Assembly: GCA_944739405.2 (NCBI GenBank) | Contig: OX123182.2 | Coordinates: 67,025,183-67,089,182 of the forward strand | Origin: Euclidia mi | Lineage: Eukaryota; Arthropoda; Insecta; Lepidoptera; Erebidae | DNA length: 64,000 nucleotides | Reading direction: 5' to 3' | In this document: positions 11,887 through 25,223 of the stretch, piece by piece | How positions within the stretch are numbered: position 1 is the first letter of the stretch | How the letters are laid out: every line of letters starts with the position of its first letter | Translations under genes and position numbers: made by a program | The notes under the pieces: generated by a model | Told to the model about the DNA's origin: nothing | The model's input: only the letters and a program-made list of their open reading frames with translations | Database searches by the model: none

Positions 11887-11985
11887 ATGTCATCATCATC
11901 ATCAGCCATTTATACTGTCCCACTGCTGGGCACGGGCCTCTTTTCACTATGAGAAGGGTAAGGCCATTACCATGTATTACCTAAC
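11887..11985 (-). repeat. 3' tail of a LINE/SINE with an ATC-repeat end
   Basis: An ATC run is followed by AGCC..CCCACTGCTGGGCACGGGCCTC. Read on the minus strand this is a common lepidopteran retroposon tail ending in repeated TGA/GAT triplets. The body is missing. Confidence 0.6.
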
Positions 11986-12828
11986 GCATATATTTTTATT
12001 TGAGTGTTTATATGGTATGGTATGTCTACATCTGTATAACGAACAGGAGAGACGTTTTGATCTTATGAGTATAGATACACATACATAGGTATTCGCGCCA
12101 AAACTACGAACGAGTTTTGATGAAACTTGGCAGTAGATACTAGGTACTATAGATAATCCATCGAAATACCATATGGACCATCTTAAGTCTCGATAAATAA
12201 CCTCATTTAATAATTTTGATTAAAAAAATTAATAAACTACCCAGCCTATGGACATGGGAATTCAAGTTCGGACGTTCCGTTGACGGACCCGCATCACTCT
12301 TACGTTGCTGTCATCCATAACGCCATCCAGTAATAAACGTTGATACTTCTAAAAGTAAATAATACATCATATATTTAATGGCTTCGCGGATTTTAAGGAT
12401 GACCTCCGTCAGCCATTATAATATACCTGTCAATTTAGGTTTGACACTCGTAGGTGAGTTGATAAACATGACTGACAGAGGAACCTACTTCATGCCTCTA
12501 TGTCGATGCATTGTCACACAAGGCAAAAACAACATTTTACGCCATCCATTTTTTGTTTATTTGACTGTGATCAAATCTACATGAATGATTGAAATTGGTT
12601 TGCTCAGACCTCGGTACACCAAAAACAACATAGTTATTATACTGTTGTATTGACACACCTTATGAATAACCACTTAAACCAAAAAAAATAATAAAAATAA
12701 TAAAGTAACTCGGTTATTCATCGAAAAAATGTCAATAGCAGAAAATTGCTTCGTTATTCAGCATTGCAATGCTTCCAGTTTTCTGGGCACGCTCCCAATT
12801 GACAACAACGTGAAAGAGATTTATGACT
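11986..12828. other. Non-coding, nothing recognised
   Basis: No supported gene. A 68-codon frame at 12,378-12,584 has no recognisable domain. Confidence 0.45.
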
Positions 12829-13668
12829 CTTTTTAGGGTTCCGTAGTCCATAAGGAACCCTTATAGTTTCGTCATGTCCGTCCGTCTGTCCGTCCGCAGC
12901 CTAGCTCAAAGACGCCTGGTGTTAGAAAGCTGATATTTGACATGAATATAGACATAAGATATTGCAACAAAACTGTAGAATAAAATTTAGGAAAATATTT
13001 TTTTTAAGGGTATCTCCCCTACGTATATAGTGGGATTGAATTTTTTTTTGGTAGAGTACCCCATCATGTGGGGTATCATTGGATATGTTTTAAAAAAATA
13101 TTATTGGTTTGCTCAAATCATTTTTCGATCAAGTGATTGGTTTGTCAAATATCAAGCTTTGAAGTGAAAAAAAATGTTAGACTCAAGGGTCAGCCCCCCT
13201 CTGCCGGCTAAACTATCTATTTGGAAGGGGTGAAAATAATCACAAATGTAGTACATATAACGAATTTAAAAGGAAAACTATCACGACTAAGTAAATATCA
13301 CTAGTTTACGAGTAATCGTTGGTTAACTTATAAATACCTATTTCTGTGAGTTTACATTGGGCGCGCTGGCTTAATCTTAAAGATATACGTAGTTACGTAC
13401 TTTGATATGTAATGTACTACGGTGCTACGTATGTATAGTAGTAGTATATCTTGGAAACCACATTTTATGTTTACAATACATAACTGGATATATACCTAGT
13501 ATTTTTCTAAACCGAACTTAGGTTCTTATAATAGTGTTATTAAAATTATTTTTTCAGCAAAATAAACAGTCGGATTTGTTGTACATTAATACCCTTTGCA
13601 GCAAGTCATTATGGGCAACTACGGAACCCTACATTGCGCGTGGCCCGACACGCATTTGGCCAGTTTTT
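12829..13668 (-). repeat. GGTTCC-ended lepidopteran repeat, short copy
   Basis: The left end reads CTTTTTAGGGTTCCGTAGTC, with the GTCCGTCCGTCTGTCCGTCCG run just inside. The right end reads GCGTGGCCCGACACGCATTTGGCCAG. Both ends match, in opposite orientation, the ends of the larger copy at 25,652-28,072. The interior differs. No protein coding is seen. The transposition mechanism is unknown to me. Confidence 0.65.
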
Positions 13669-14865
13669 AAATATAATCCGTTTATCATTTCTTATATGTA
13701 TATAAGTATGTTACATTGAATATTGTTGTTCAATTATTTTTTTTTATTTCACATTGTGATGTGTACATGAAATTACAAAGTTCAGTAAAACACAATTTGA
13801 TGAATAAAATGGCACGGTGATGACACGGTTTATTTTTGATGAAACATTGTCATGTAAAATGTTACCATGATTTGATCTTATGGCTTGCATTGTCAATTAC
13901 TCGCCCTTACTCTACAAGCTCTATTTATACTCGTTATAGACTTTACACCTTAATCAAATTGTCTGGCTTGGCTGTTTGGTAAGCATGCATTTATATTCAG
14001 CTAGTTACAAAAATTTTAATAAGTATTATTTATTAGGCACAGAGAACCTGTGACGCCACTTCTTCTTATTTTCATATTTGTCTGCCTTACACAAGTTACC
14101 ATTTTGCGAGAAAATGACTGAATACTGCAGGCTGTTCAATCACCTTTCACTAACTCTAAACGCTTGTAACTATTTAAATAGTGAATAGTTGTTTGATAGC
14201 AGGCAATTACTTTAATCTTGGGCATAACAATCGGTATCTCGATAATATGGGAAAACATCAACGCATAACTAAATATATTATATGGTGGAACAAAATGTGG
14301 CTATGGTGAACAACAATTTGTAGCTGCAAATTGAAATGTAACATAATCATTTTACATCGGACTCACGCTGAAAATATCAAGTTCATTGTGTATTTCAGGC
14401 TTATTATCCCTTTGTAATAATCAACACCACAAACGTAGCGTACAATCAGCCAGCTTAGTGCTAACTAGCTACTGTACCTTTTAAGCTGCAGCAATAATTG
14501 AAAATCATTATTGTGTTGATAGGTAATCTATAATGTGCAGAACTACATGATATCAATTTTATGTAATTAGACATTTTAGATTAGGATACGACTATAAGCC
14601 AGGAGAGACACTCCAGTGGCATACCTAGTGCCACGTGATTAGGAAAGCCGACGTCACAAAAAGGTGAGAAAAAGAAGATTCATACATCGATAATTAATTA
14701 TTACTTGGCAAGATAGGAGAATGTAGGCGTAGCAGAAAAATGCACAAGAAAGAAGTATTGCAGTAGTAAAGATACTGCTATTTCACAATTTAGTTTTTTC
14801 TAAACTATAATTCCATTTTCATTAATCCGACAACGCCAACTGACATCTACAGAATAATACAATTA

Positions 14866-16401
14866 CTTAAAAATACCACAAGTACCGGTTTTGATGAAAT
14901 ATCGACTAAAGTAATAAAGTATATAGGTCACATAATATCGCCAGTACTCAGTCATATTTATAATCTATGTGTAATACAAGGTGTATTTCCTTCAAAACTA
15001 AAAAAAAACTATTGTAAAACATCTCTTTAAGAAGCAAGACCGTATGAACATGACATTGACATGACTGTTCTGTAAGTTTTGGAAAAAGTAATACACGAAA
15101 ATCTTTATCAATATTTGGTAAAATATAACATTATAACAAATGCACAATCAGGATTTAGGAAAAATATGACTATAAACCAAGCTATATACAATTTTTTAGG
15201 TGAAATATTAAAAAACCTAGACAAAAAAATAGCCACATGCGCGCTATTCATGGACCTGAGCAAAGCATTTGACTGTGTGGATTATAATATATTAAGTAAT
15301 AAACTATACGCGAACGGCATTAGAGGTAATATTCTGGATTTAATAAATTCCTACCTGAGCAATATGAAGCAAGCAACCAGTGTAACAGATTTATGTCAAG
15401 TAAAAAAATCAGCAATGGTATACAAACCTAAATATAAAGAAATAACATATACCTCCCTGAATATAGGGAAGTTAAATATGGCGTGCCCCAGGGAAGTGTA
15501 CTAGGCCCCATATTATTTCTTATATACATCAACGATTTCCCTAAAGTCACAACCTCGCCAATGTTTCTTTTCGCCGATGATAGTACTGTAATTTTCTCTA
15601 ACCAAAATCACAATCTTATAACGAGAACAATTACTAATACATTAACTGATCTAGTTTGCTGGCTTCAAGCTAATAATCTTGTTTTAAATTTAAAAAAAAA
15701 CAAATATAATGGTATTTAGAAATCGAGTCAGAAAATTACCTAATAATATTGAATTACAATTCTCAGGCACAAAGATAAAAGAAGTCGAGATTGCAAAATT
15801 TTTGGGTCTGTATGTTGACTGTAATTTAAACTGGAAATCCCACATACAGTACGTCTGCTCAAAGTTAAGTAAATGTTCATATGCTCTATATACATTAACA
15901 AAAAATGTAAGCATTTCTACAGTCGTGACTGCTTACTATGCATATGTGGAATCAACACTACGCTATGGTATCATATTCTGGGGTAACTCTACAGATTGGG
16001 TGGCTGCATTTAGAGCGCAGAAAAAATGTGTACGGTCAGTATTAAGATTGAAAGTGACAGACAGTTGCAAACCACATTTTAGAACATTAAATCTACTAAC
16101 CTTGCCATGTATATACATACTAGAGACAGCTTTATTTGTAAGAAAAAATATGAACCTATTTGAAAAGCAAAGAGGAAGTCGTTACCAATATAAAATAAGA
16201 ATTATGCCTAGTAAGACATCCTTATTAAATAGTAGTATACTTTGTATGACTACCAGGATTTATAATAATCTACCGACTGAACTACATAGAATAGATCATG
16301 TCAATGTGTTTAAATATGAACTGAAGAAGATATTGGTACGTAAAACTTACGATAGTGTTAAAGAATATCTAGATGACAAAAATATACAATTAATTACTTG
16401 A
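14866..16401 (+). pseudogene. Jockey/CR1-superfamily LINE reverse transcriptase, frameshifted copy (unit 1)
   Basis: Copy of the LINE ORF in unit 2. The RT frame is split into 15,079-15,504, 15,483-15,719 and 15,709-16,401. A 2-base gain near 15,461 and a 1-base gain in an A-run near 15,700 explain the splits. Motif A (FMDLSKAFDCVD), the GSVLGPILFLIYIND motif and the FADDST active site are all still readable. The upstream part (about 14,866-15,078) matches the RT N-terminal region but is already broken in both units. It ends in a TTTGAT-repeat tail at about 16,712-16,740. Confidence 0.88.
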
Positions 16402-16740
16402 TCCTTTTTTTCACTGATTATATAATTATGAACAATATGTACTTGACATGATATTAATGTTTAATTTTATTTTAGTTTGTAATCTGTGTTTTGATGTATT
16501 ACTTGACATAATTATCAAATTTGACATACTTCATATATTAAAAAAATAATAATATAATAATAACATATTCTGACTGTATGTAATCTTATCTGTTTATTGT
16601 GAAGCCTAAAATCAATTTGTATTTAACGTTGCATGCCTACGTTGGTAAACATAGTTTAACTACTCATTCACCTAACAACTTGTAATGTACCTCTATACTA
16701 TGTTGAGCAATAAAGATTTGATTTAATTTGATTTGATTTG

Positions 16741-18136
16741 CTATTTTATCTACTTATAAGTGAAATCGAAACTCCTACGTCGCAGTTGTATGAAAGATAC
16801 AGGTATAACAATCAAACGAACTACATTATACTATAACTGTTGTTTATAGCAATCGATCAGTCATACGAAAGTTTTTATGGCGTTAAATAATTATAATACG
16901 TCCAACTTGGTGATGGCTGTGATACGATCACATCTACCGCTACAAGAACAAAAAATAGGATCCAATAGACAAACAATGCTGTCCATGAATCTTAATGCTT
17001 TTTTTAAATTTAATTACTTGTGTGGAAATTTCGCGTGCATCCTAAATATTTAAGACTTATGTGTAAGTGGGAAAAATGCGTTGAACCTTATAATAGTCTG
17101 TAATGTTGGTATCTCCTCCACGTTATCGCTGTCTCTATTTTAATTAAACGCAAATTGATGTCCCAAAAAATTAGACAATTACAAACATTTTTCTTCGATA
17201 GTGATAGAGTAATTCTGCTACGTATCTAGAATCATAAAAGGTAGGTCTCCGAAGAACGAAAAAGGCGTTTTTGCTGTTTCCATGCAAGAGATGCAAATAC
17301 AATACAAAAAATACAATGCAATTTTGTGTTCTGGATCTCCGAACATCTATCCAATGATCGCATATGAACTTAGATAAAGTTCTCTACAATGCATTTATTC
17401 ATTGGCTAGTAGGTAAGAAGGAATTCTATCTATTATATTATCTTGATCTTTGTTCTATACACTGTTGAATTTATTTAAATCGTATTCGTACAAACTATTT
17501 CACTTCGCAGCTACTACAGCGGCTGACTGGTGACTCTATTATAAGCTCCGTAAATCCGAATAACAAACGATAGCTCCTTATCTTAAATTGAACTTTCAAA
17601 GCCGCTGAAGTGAATGATTCAAGTGAGTCTCCTTCTAACCAGGTGAAGGGATGGTTTGAAAAAATCGAACCAGACAGAGTAGATAGGGCAAGCAGACAAG
17701 TTATTGAATCACGATAAATTCTCATTTATGAGCTTGCCTTTCACTGCCACGCATTCATGTAATAACACACCATTATTTATTTAATTATTTATTAACACTT
17801 CCTGCAATTAGAATGCAAAAGGCGGACTTAATGCTAAATAGCATTTTCTGCCAGTCAACCTTCGGGTGGTGCAGAAAAGATTGTGGTAGGTGTTTAAACT
17901 ATAAATATGAAATATTTAATTATTTGGTTAACCCCTCAACTGCAATATTAACCTCATAGGTTAATAACGGGTCGGGTATCATTGGTCATTGATATTTAAC
18001 GGTTTTTGCACTTGTAACACGATCTTGTTATATCATTCGATTTATCGATTTCCGCTTGACCAATTTTAATACTTTTATAAACTGGCAACGAGCAAGAATG
18101 AACGAAAATTAATTAAATAAAATACGTATCCCTTGT
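16741..18136. other. Non-coding part of unit 1
   Basis: Duplicated at 23,827-25,223. No coding domain is recognised; a 76-codon minus frame at 17,725-17,495 is conserved only because the segment is duplicated. Confidence 0.5.
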
Positions 18137-18372
18137 GTGAATGGGACAGGACAAAGGGGAAGACCTAGGCGAACGTTCTCTGACCAGATTGGAGAAATCC
18201 TGAAAAAAGGACAAGTCAGAAGTACCCTTAACAGAAGAGCATGCATGAGAAACTTGATGGGAGTGAGTGAAGCAAGTGAGGTATGTCAGGATCGTTGCAA
18301 ATGGCGTTCCGTAGTCTCTGCCTACCCCTCCGGGAAACAGGCGTGAGTCTATGTATGTATGTATGTACGTAT
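18137..18372 (+). mobile_element. RTE-like LINE 3' end (unit 1)
   Basis: The frame encodes GTGQRGRPRRTFSDQI, then LKKGQVRSTLNRRAC and CKWRSVVSAYPSGKQA, the extreme C-terminus of an RTE-like LINE protein. It is followed by CTGCCTACCCCTCCGGGAAA, CAGGCGTGA and a TATG-repeat tail. Related fragments lie at 25,224-25,459 and, in reverse, at 36,140-36,541. Confidence 0.75.
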
Positions 18373-19327
18373 CCCTTTGAACTTTGCGACGACGCCATAT
18401 TGGCCATTTTGATATTGAAATAAGTGTGCACGAGAAAAGAAAAAATGTTTGTAATGAGAAAACATTGAGTAATCTTATAAGTATTATATACAGAATTACT
18501 GGAAAATAAGTGTAGATTTCATATTGAGTTATAGTTTATCGAAAAGTGATAAATATTGCAGTAAAAAAACCGGTCAAGTGCGAGTCGAACTCGCGCACCG
18601 AGGGTTCCATACAAACCTGTAGGTATATATAATAATTATTTAAAAAAAAATGTGATGTAACTAAAAATTTAAGGATTTCGAAATTTACTCAACGTGATAT
18701 AAAACATTGCTTTATGCCAAATTTCAAGATTCTTGATTGACTGGAAGTGCCCTTTAGTTTTGACTTGAACATTTGATATGAATTCATATAATCAATTTTA
18801 TATCTCTACGGGCTTATGAGGAACAGGGAACTTTAAAATTATTAAAAGTATTTAAATTATATGATGTAACTAAAAAATTACGGTTTTTTGCAATTTTTCC
18901 TTTATCTGTGCTATAAGTGTGCTAAATTTCAAGATTCTGAGTTCAAGGGAAGTATCCTGTAGGTTTTGATTCCCTTGCGAGTAGTTGCGAGAAAATATGC
19001 TTAAATGGCTGTTTCTGTTGATTGCGTTGACATAGAAGTTTGATTTTATTACAGCTTCACGGTGTTATAGATATGTATTATATTTGATTTGAATTTCAAT
19101 TTAATAACTCTACGTGTTCACGAGGAAAGAGCTAGTAACTTTTAATTATTTAAAAATGTTGTTATTATAGGTATGATGTAACCAAAAATTTACATTTTTG
19201 GAAATTTTCCCTTAATCTGTGCAAAAAGAAGTTGCCTCGTACGACATTGCGAGATTCTAAGTTCACGGGAAGTGCCCTATAGGTTTCGATTCCCTTGTGA
19301 GTTTCGAAAATTTGCGAGAATTTAATA

Positions 19328-19566
19328 ATCATCATCATCATCATCATCAGCCTTTAACAGTTCACTGCTGGACTAGGCCTCTCCTTTGAAAGGAGGCATT
19401 GGCCTACTATACCACGCTGGCCCAACGGGTTGGTATAGGGTTTGTATCCAGTTTTCCTTCCCTTACATTGCTGTTCTCTGCAATATGCTCCCTCTGTCGG
19501 CTCTTTCGACACCCATGGGATGATATGGGGTGGTGACATTTCGTATTCTTAATCCGTCACCACACG
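19328..19566 (-). mobile_element. SINE family A, copy 1
   Basis: On the minus strand it begins CGTGTGGTGACGGATTAAG, contains CCCATGGGTGTCG and GACAGAGGGAGCATA, and ends CCAGCAGTGAACTG..GGCTGATGATG with GAT repeats. Six copies of about 230 bases occur in the window. There is no coding capacity; the tail matches that of RTE-type LINEs. Confidence 0.8.
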
Positions 19567-19571
19567 TCATT

Positions 19572-19806
19572 ACATAATAATATTCTACTACTTACACACA
19601 TCACCATCTAGTCCCAAACTAAGCAGAGCTTGTACTATGGGTACTAGGTAATGGATAAACATACATAATTATATAATTACTTTTTTTGTAAATACATGCA
19701 TATTATACATAGAAACTCCCAGACCACGACAAACATCCATGTTCACGCACACAAATGTTTAACTTGAGCGGGAATGTAACCGCGACCTTCAGCGTAGCAG
19801 TCGCTT
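19572..19806 (-). mobile_element. tRNA-derived SINE (family E), cut by the gap
   Basis: Same element as 20,575-20,832, but the tRNA-like head runs into the N gap after the B-box region. Confidence 0.7.
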
Positions 19807-20006
19807 NNNNNNNNNNNNNNNNNNNNNNNNNNNNNNNNNNNNNNNNNNNNNNNNNNNNNNNNNNNNNNNNNNNNNNNNNNNNNNNNNNNNNNNNNNNNNN
19901 NNNNNNNNNNNNNNNNNNNNNNNNNNNNNNNNNNNNNNNNNNNNNNNNNNNNNNNNNNNNNNNNNNNNNNNNNNNNNNNNNNNNNNNNNNNNNNNNNNNN
20001 NNNNNN
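19807..20006. other. Assembly gap of 200 N
   Basis: Two hundred unresolved bases. A round number suggests a placeholder, not a measured distance. Confidence 0.98.
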
Positions 20007-20330
20007 AATGGCTGTTTCTGTTGATTGCGTTGACATAGAAGTTTGATTTTATTACAGCTTCACGGTGTTATAGATATGTATTATATTTGATTTGAATTTC
20101 AATTTAATAACTCTACGTGTTCACGAGGAAAGAGCTAGTAACTTTTAATTATTTAAAAATGTTGTTATTATAGGTATGATGTAACCAAAAATTTACATTT
20201 TTGGAAATTTTCCCTTAATCTGTGCAAAAAGAAGTTGCCTCGTACGACATTGCGAGATTCTAAGTTCACGGGAAGTGCCCTATAGGTTTCGATTCCCTTG
20301 TGAGTTTCGAAAATTTGCGAGAATTTAATA

Positions 20331-20569
20331 ATCATCATCATCATCATCATCAGCCTTTAACAGTTCACTGCTGGACTAGGCCTCTCCTTTGAAAGGAGGC
20401 ATTGGCCTACTATACCACGCTGGCCCAACGGGTTGGTATAGGGTTTGTATCCAGTTTTCCTTCCCTTACATTGCTGTTCTCTGCAATATGCTCCCTCTGT
20501 CGGCTCTTTCGACACCCATGGGATGATATGGGGTGGTGACATTTCGTATTCTTAATCCGTCACCACACG
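20331..20569 (-). mobile_element. SINE family A, copy 2 (probable assembly duplicate of copy 1)
   Basis: Appears identical to 19,328-19,566 at an offset of 1,003 bases, including the number of ATC repeats. That is unexpected for independent copies and supports the false-overlap reading. Confidence 0.8.
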
Positions 20570-20574
20570 TCATT

Positions 20575-20832
20575 ACATAATAATATTCTACTACTTACAC
20601 ACATCACCATCTAGTCCCAAACTAAGCAGAGCTTGTACTATGGGTACTAGGTAATGGATAAACATACATAATTATATAATTACTTTTTTTGTAAATACAT
20701 GCATATTATACATAGAAACTCCCAGACCACGACAAACATCCATGTTCACGCACACAAATGTTTAACTTGAGCGGGAATGTAACCGCGACCTTCAGCGTAG
20801 CAGTCGCTTACACTCCCGCTGCGCCAACCGGT
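20575..20832 (-). mobile_element. tRNA-derived SINE (family E)
   Basis: On the minus strand the head reads GGTTGGCGCAGCGGGAGTG (A-box), then GGTCGCGGTTACATTCCCGC (B-box). The body contains TGTTTGTCGTGGTCTGGGAG and TTGGGACTAGATGGTGATGT. It lies head to tail beside a family A SINE inside the GGTTCC-ended repeat. The duplicate copy is at 26,645-26,904. Confidence 0.72.
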
Positions 20833-21954
20833 CGTCAATTTGCGGCATAAACAGCTGTATAGTACAAAGTTCAGTAAAACACAATTTGATGAATAAAATG
20901 GCACGGTGATGACACGGTTTATTTTTGATGAAACATTTTCATGTAAAATGTTACCATGATTTGATCTTATGGCTTGCATTGTCAATTACTCGCCCTTACT
21001 CTACAAGCTCTATTTATACTCGTTATAGACTTTACACCTTAATCAAATTGTCTGGCTTGACTGTTTGGTAAGCATGCATTTATATTCAGCTAGTTACAAA
21101 AATTTTAATAAGTATTATTTATTAGGCACAGAGAACCTGTGACGCCACTTCTTCTTATTTTCATATTTGTCTGCCTTACACAAGTTACCATTTTGCGAGA
21201 AAATGACTGAATACTGCAGGCTGTTCAATCACCTTTCACTAACTCTAAACGCTTGTAACTATTTAAATAGTGAATAGTTGTTTGATAGCAGGCAATTACT
21301 TTAATCTTGGGCATAACAATCGGTATCTCGATAATATGGGAAAACATCAACGCATAACTAAATATATTATATGGTGGAACAAAATGTGGCTATGGTGAAC
21401 AACAATTTGTAGCTGCAAATTGAAATGTAACATAATCATTTTACATCGGACTCACGCTGAAAATATCAAGTTCATTGTGTATTTCAGGCTTATTATCCCT
21501 TTGTAATAATCAACACCACAAACGTAGCGTACAATCAGCCAGCTTAGTGCTAACTAGCTACTGTACCTTTTAAGCTGCAGCAATAATTGAAAATCATTAT
21601 TGTGTTGATAGGTAATCTATAATGTGCAGAACTACATGATATCAATTTTATGTAATTAGACATTTTAGATTAGGATACGACCATAAGCCAGGAGAGGCAC
21701 TCCAGTGGCATACCTAGTGCCACGTGATTAGGAAAGCCGACGTCACAAAAAGGTGAGAAAAAGAAGATTCATACATCGATAATTAATTATTACTTGGCAA
21801 GATAGGAGAATGTAGGCGTAGCAGAAAAATGCACAAGAAGGAAGTATTGCAGTAGTAAAGATACTGCTATTTCACAATTTAGTTTTTTCTAAACTATAAT
21901 TCCATTTTCATTAATCCGACAACGCCAACTGACATCTACAGAATAATACAATTA

Positions 21955-23487
21955 CTTAAAAATACCACAAGTACCGGTTTTGATGAAATATCGACTAAAG
22001 TAATAAAGTATATAGGTCACATAATATCGCCAGTACTCAGTCATATTTATAATCTATGTGTAATACAAGGTGTATTTCCTTCAAAACTAAAAAAAAACTA
22101 TTGTAAAACATCTCTTTAAGAAGCAAGACCGTATGAACATGACATTGACATGACTGTTCTGTAAGTTTTGGGAAAAGTAATACACGAAAATCTTTATAAA
22201 TATTTGGTAAAATATAACATTATAACAAATGCACAATCAGGATTTAGGAAAAATATGACTATAAACCAAGCTATATACAATTTTTTAGGTGAAATATTAA
22301 AAAACCTAGACAAAAAAATAGCCACATGCGCGCTATTCATGGACCTGAGCAAAGCATTTGACTGTGTGGATTATAATATATTAAGTAATAAACTATACGC
22401 GAACGGCATTAGAGGTAATATTCTGGATTTAATAAATTCCTACCTGAGCAATATGAAGCAAGCAACCAGTGTAACAGATTTATGTCAAGTAAAAAAATCA
22501 GCAATGGTATACAAACCTAAATATAAAGAAATAACATATACTTCAGAATATAGGGAAGTTAAATATGGCGTGCCCCAGGGAAGTGTACTAGGCCCCATAT
22601 TATTTCTTATATACATCAACGATTTCACTAAAGTCACAACCTCGCCAATGTTTCTTTTCGCCGATGATAGTACTGTAATTTTCTCTAACCAAAATCACAA
22701 TCTTATAACGAGAACAATTACTAATACATTAACTGATCTAGTTTGCTGGCTTCAAGCTAATAATCTTGTTTTAAATTTAGAAAAAACAAATATAATGGTA
22801 TTTAGAAATCGAGTCAGAAAATTACCTAATTATATTGAATTACAATTCTCAGGCACAAAGATAAAAGAAGTCGAGATTGCAAAATTTTTGGGTCTGTATG
22901 TTGACTGTAATTTAAACTGGAAATCCCACATACAGTACGTCTGCTCAAAGTTAAGTAAATGTTCATATGCTCTATATACATTAACAAAAAATGTAAGCAT
23001 TTCTACAGTCGTGACTGCTTACTATGCATATGTGGAATCAACACTACGCTATGGTATCATATTCTGGGGTAACTCTACAGATTGGGTGGCTGCATTTAGA
23101 GCGCAGAAACAATGTGTACGGTCAGTATTAAGATTGAAAGTGACAGACAGTTGCAAACCACATTTTAGAACATTAAATCTACTAACCTTGCCATGTATAT
23201 ACATACTAGAGACAGCTTTATTTGTAAGAAAAAATATGAACCTATTTGAAAAGCAAAGAGGAAGTCGTTACCAATATAAAATAAGAATTATGCCTAGTAA
23301 GACATCCTTATTAAATAATAGTATACTTTGTATGACTACCAGGATTTATAATAATCTACCGACTAAACTACATAGAATAGATCATGTCAATGTGTTTAAA
23401 TATGAACTGAAGAAGATATTGGTACGTAAAACTTACGATAGTGTTAAAGAATATCTAGATGACAAAAATATACAATTAATTACTTGA
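21955..23487 (+). mobile_element. Jockey/CR1-superfamily LINE, reverse transcriptase ORF largely intact (unit 2)
   Basis: The open frame 22,168-23,487 (439 codons) encodes the RT palm and thumb of a non-LTR retrotransposon: QSGFRKNMT, motif A FMDLSKAFDCVD, motif B GVPQGSVLGPILFLIYINDF, catalytic FADDST, then WLQANNLVLN, FLGLYVD and the thumb. The first ATG is only where the open frame happens to start. Real RT sequence (STGFDEISTKVIKYIGHIISP) begins near 21,955 and reaches this frame through frameshifts and a small deletion, so the fingers domain is damaged and no endonuclease remains. The enzyme would copy LINE RNA into nicked target DNA. The 3' end has AATAAA and a TTTGAT repeat tail (about 23,798-23,826). 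The related LINE at 43,238-49,500 ends in similar repeats. Confidence 0.9.
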
Positions 23488-23826
23488 TCCTTTTTTTCAC
23501 TGATTATATAATTATGAACAATATGTACTTGACATGATATTAATGTTTAATTTTATTTTAGTTTGTAATCTGTGTTTTGATGTATTACTTGACATAATTA
23601 TCAAATTTGACATACTTCATATATTAAAAAAATAATAATATAATAATAACATATTCTGACTGTATGTAATCTTATCTGTTTATTGTGAAGCCTAAAATCA
23701 ATTTGTATTTAACGTTGCATGCCTACGTTGGTAAACATAGTTTAACTACTCATTCACCTAACAACTTGTAATGTACCTCTATACTATGTTGAGCAATAAA
23801 GATTTGATTTAATTTGATTTGATTTG

Positions 23827-25223
23827 CTATTTTATCTACTTATAAGTGAAATCGAAACTCCTACGTCGCAGTTGTATGAAAGATACAGGTATAACAATCA
23901 AACGAACTACATTATACTATAACTGTTGTTTATAGCAATCGATCAGTCATACGAAAGTTTTTATGGCGTTAAATAATTATAATACGTCCAACTTGGTGAT
24001 GGCTGTGATACGATCACATCTACCGCTACAAGAACAAAAAAATAGGATCCAATAGACAAACAATGCTGTCCATGAATCTTAATGCCTTTTTTAAATTTAA
24101 TTACTTGTGTGGAAATTTCGCGTGCATCCTAAATATTTAAGACTTATGTGTAAGTGGGAAAAATGCGTTGAACCTTATAATAGTCTGTAATGTTGGTATC
24201 TCCTCCACGTTATCGCTGTCTCTATTTTAATTAAACGCAAATTGATGTCCCAAAAAATTAGACAATTACAAACATTTTTCTTCGATAGTGATAGAGTAAT
24301 TCTGCTACGTATCTAGAATCATAAAAGGTAGGTCTCCGAAGAACGAAAAAGGCGTTTTTGCTGTTTCCATGCAAGAGATGCAAATACAATACAAAAAATA
24401 CAATGCAATTTTGTGTTCTGGATCTCCGAACATCTATCCAATGATCGCATATGAACTTAGATAAAGTTCTCTACAATGCATTTATTCATTGGCTAGTAGG
24501 TAAGAAGGAATTCTATCTATTATATTATCTTGATCTTTGTTCTATACACTGTTGAATTTATTTAAATCGTATTCGTACAAACTATTTCACTTCGCAGCTA
24601 CTACAGCGGCTGACTGGTGACTCTATTATAAGCTCCGTAAATCCGAATAACAAACGATAGCTCCTTATCTTAAATTGAACTTTCAAAGCCGCTGAAGTGA
24701 ATGATTCAAGTGAGTCTCCTTCTAACCAGGTGAAGGGATGGTTTGAAAAAATCGAACCAGACAGAGTAGATAGGGCAAGCAGACAAGTTATTGAATCACG
24801 ATAAATTCTCATTTATGAGCTTGCCTTTCACTGCCACGCATTCATGTAATAACACACCATTATTTATTTATTTATTTATTAACACTTCCTGCAATTAGAA
24901 TGCAAAAGGCGGACTTAATGCTAAATAGCATTTTCTGCCAGTCAACCTTCGGGTGGTGCAGAAAAGATTGTGGTAGGTGTTTAAACTATAAATATGAAAT
25001 ATTTAATTATTTGGTTAACCCCTCAACTGCAATATTAACCTCATAGGTTAATAACGGGTCGGGTATCATTGGTCATTGATATTTAACGGTTTTTGCACTT
25101 GTAACACGATCTTGTTATATCATTCGATTTATCGATTTCCGCTTGACCAATTTTAATACTTTAATAAACTGGCAACGAGCTAGAATGAACGAAAATTAAT
25201 TAAATAAAATACGTATCCCTTGT
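23827..25223. other. Non-coding part of unit 2
   Basis: Duplicate of 16,741-18,136; no gene recognised. Confidence 0.5.

Larger units (their letters stand above)
19004..19806. repeat. Stretch repeated apparently identically after the gap
   Basis: About 800 bases up to the first N recur without visible difference at 20,006-20,810 after the gap. Unit 2 has only one such stretch (from about 26,086). This fits an unmerged overlap between two contig ends, not biology. Confidence 0.85.
13775..20860. repeat. Tandem duplication, unit 1
   Basis: Collinear with 20,864-26,929 at an offset of 7,089 bases before the gap region. Subtracting the apparent false overlap at the N gap (about 1,003 bases) gives a real unit of about 6.08 kb. 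Only scattered substitutions and small indels separate the units. It contains a LINE, an RTE 3' fragment, part of a GGTTCC repeat and SINEs. Confidence 0.9.
18562..20860 (+). repeat. GGTTCC-ended repeat, partial copy in unit 1
   Basis: Begins CCGGTCAAGTGCGAGTCG and continues with ~310-base monomers containing GATGTAACTAAAAATT. It is cut at the unit boundary, so its right end is found only after unit 2. SINEs and the N gap lie within it. Confidence 0.7.

Noticed and set aside
17495..17725. A 76-codon frame conserved at 24,582-24,812
   Set aside because: Conservation only reflects the recent tandem duplication; no domain or codon signal.
19328..19350. CRISPR-like or regulatory triplet array
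   Set aside because: The ATC triplets are the variable tail of family A SINEs.
19743..20036. Open frames running through the gap
   Set aside because: They consist mainly of N and are not sequence evidence.
22168..23487. Host gene for a reverse transcriptase-like protein
   Set aside because: Motif order, repeat tail and broken upstream RT sequence show it is a LINE.
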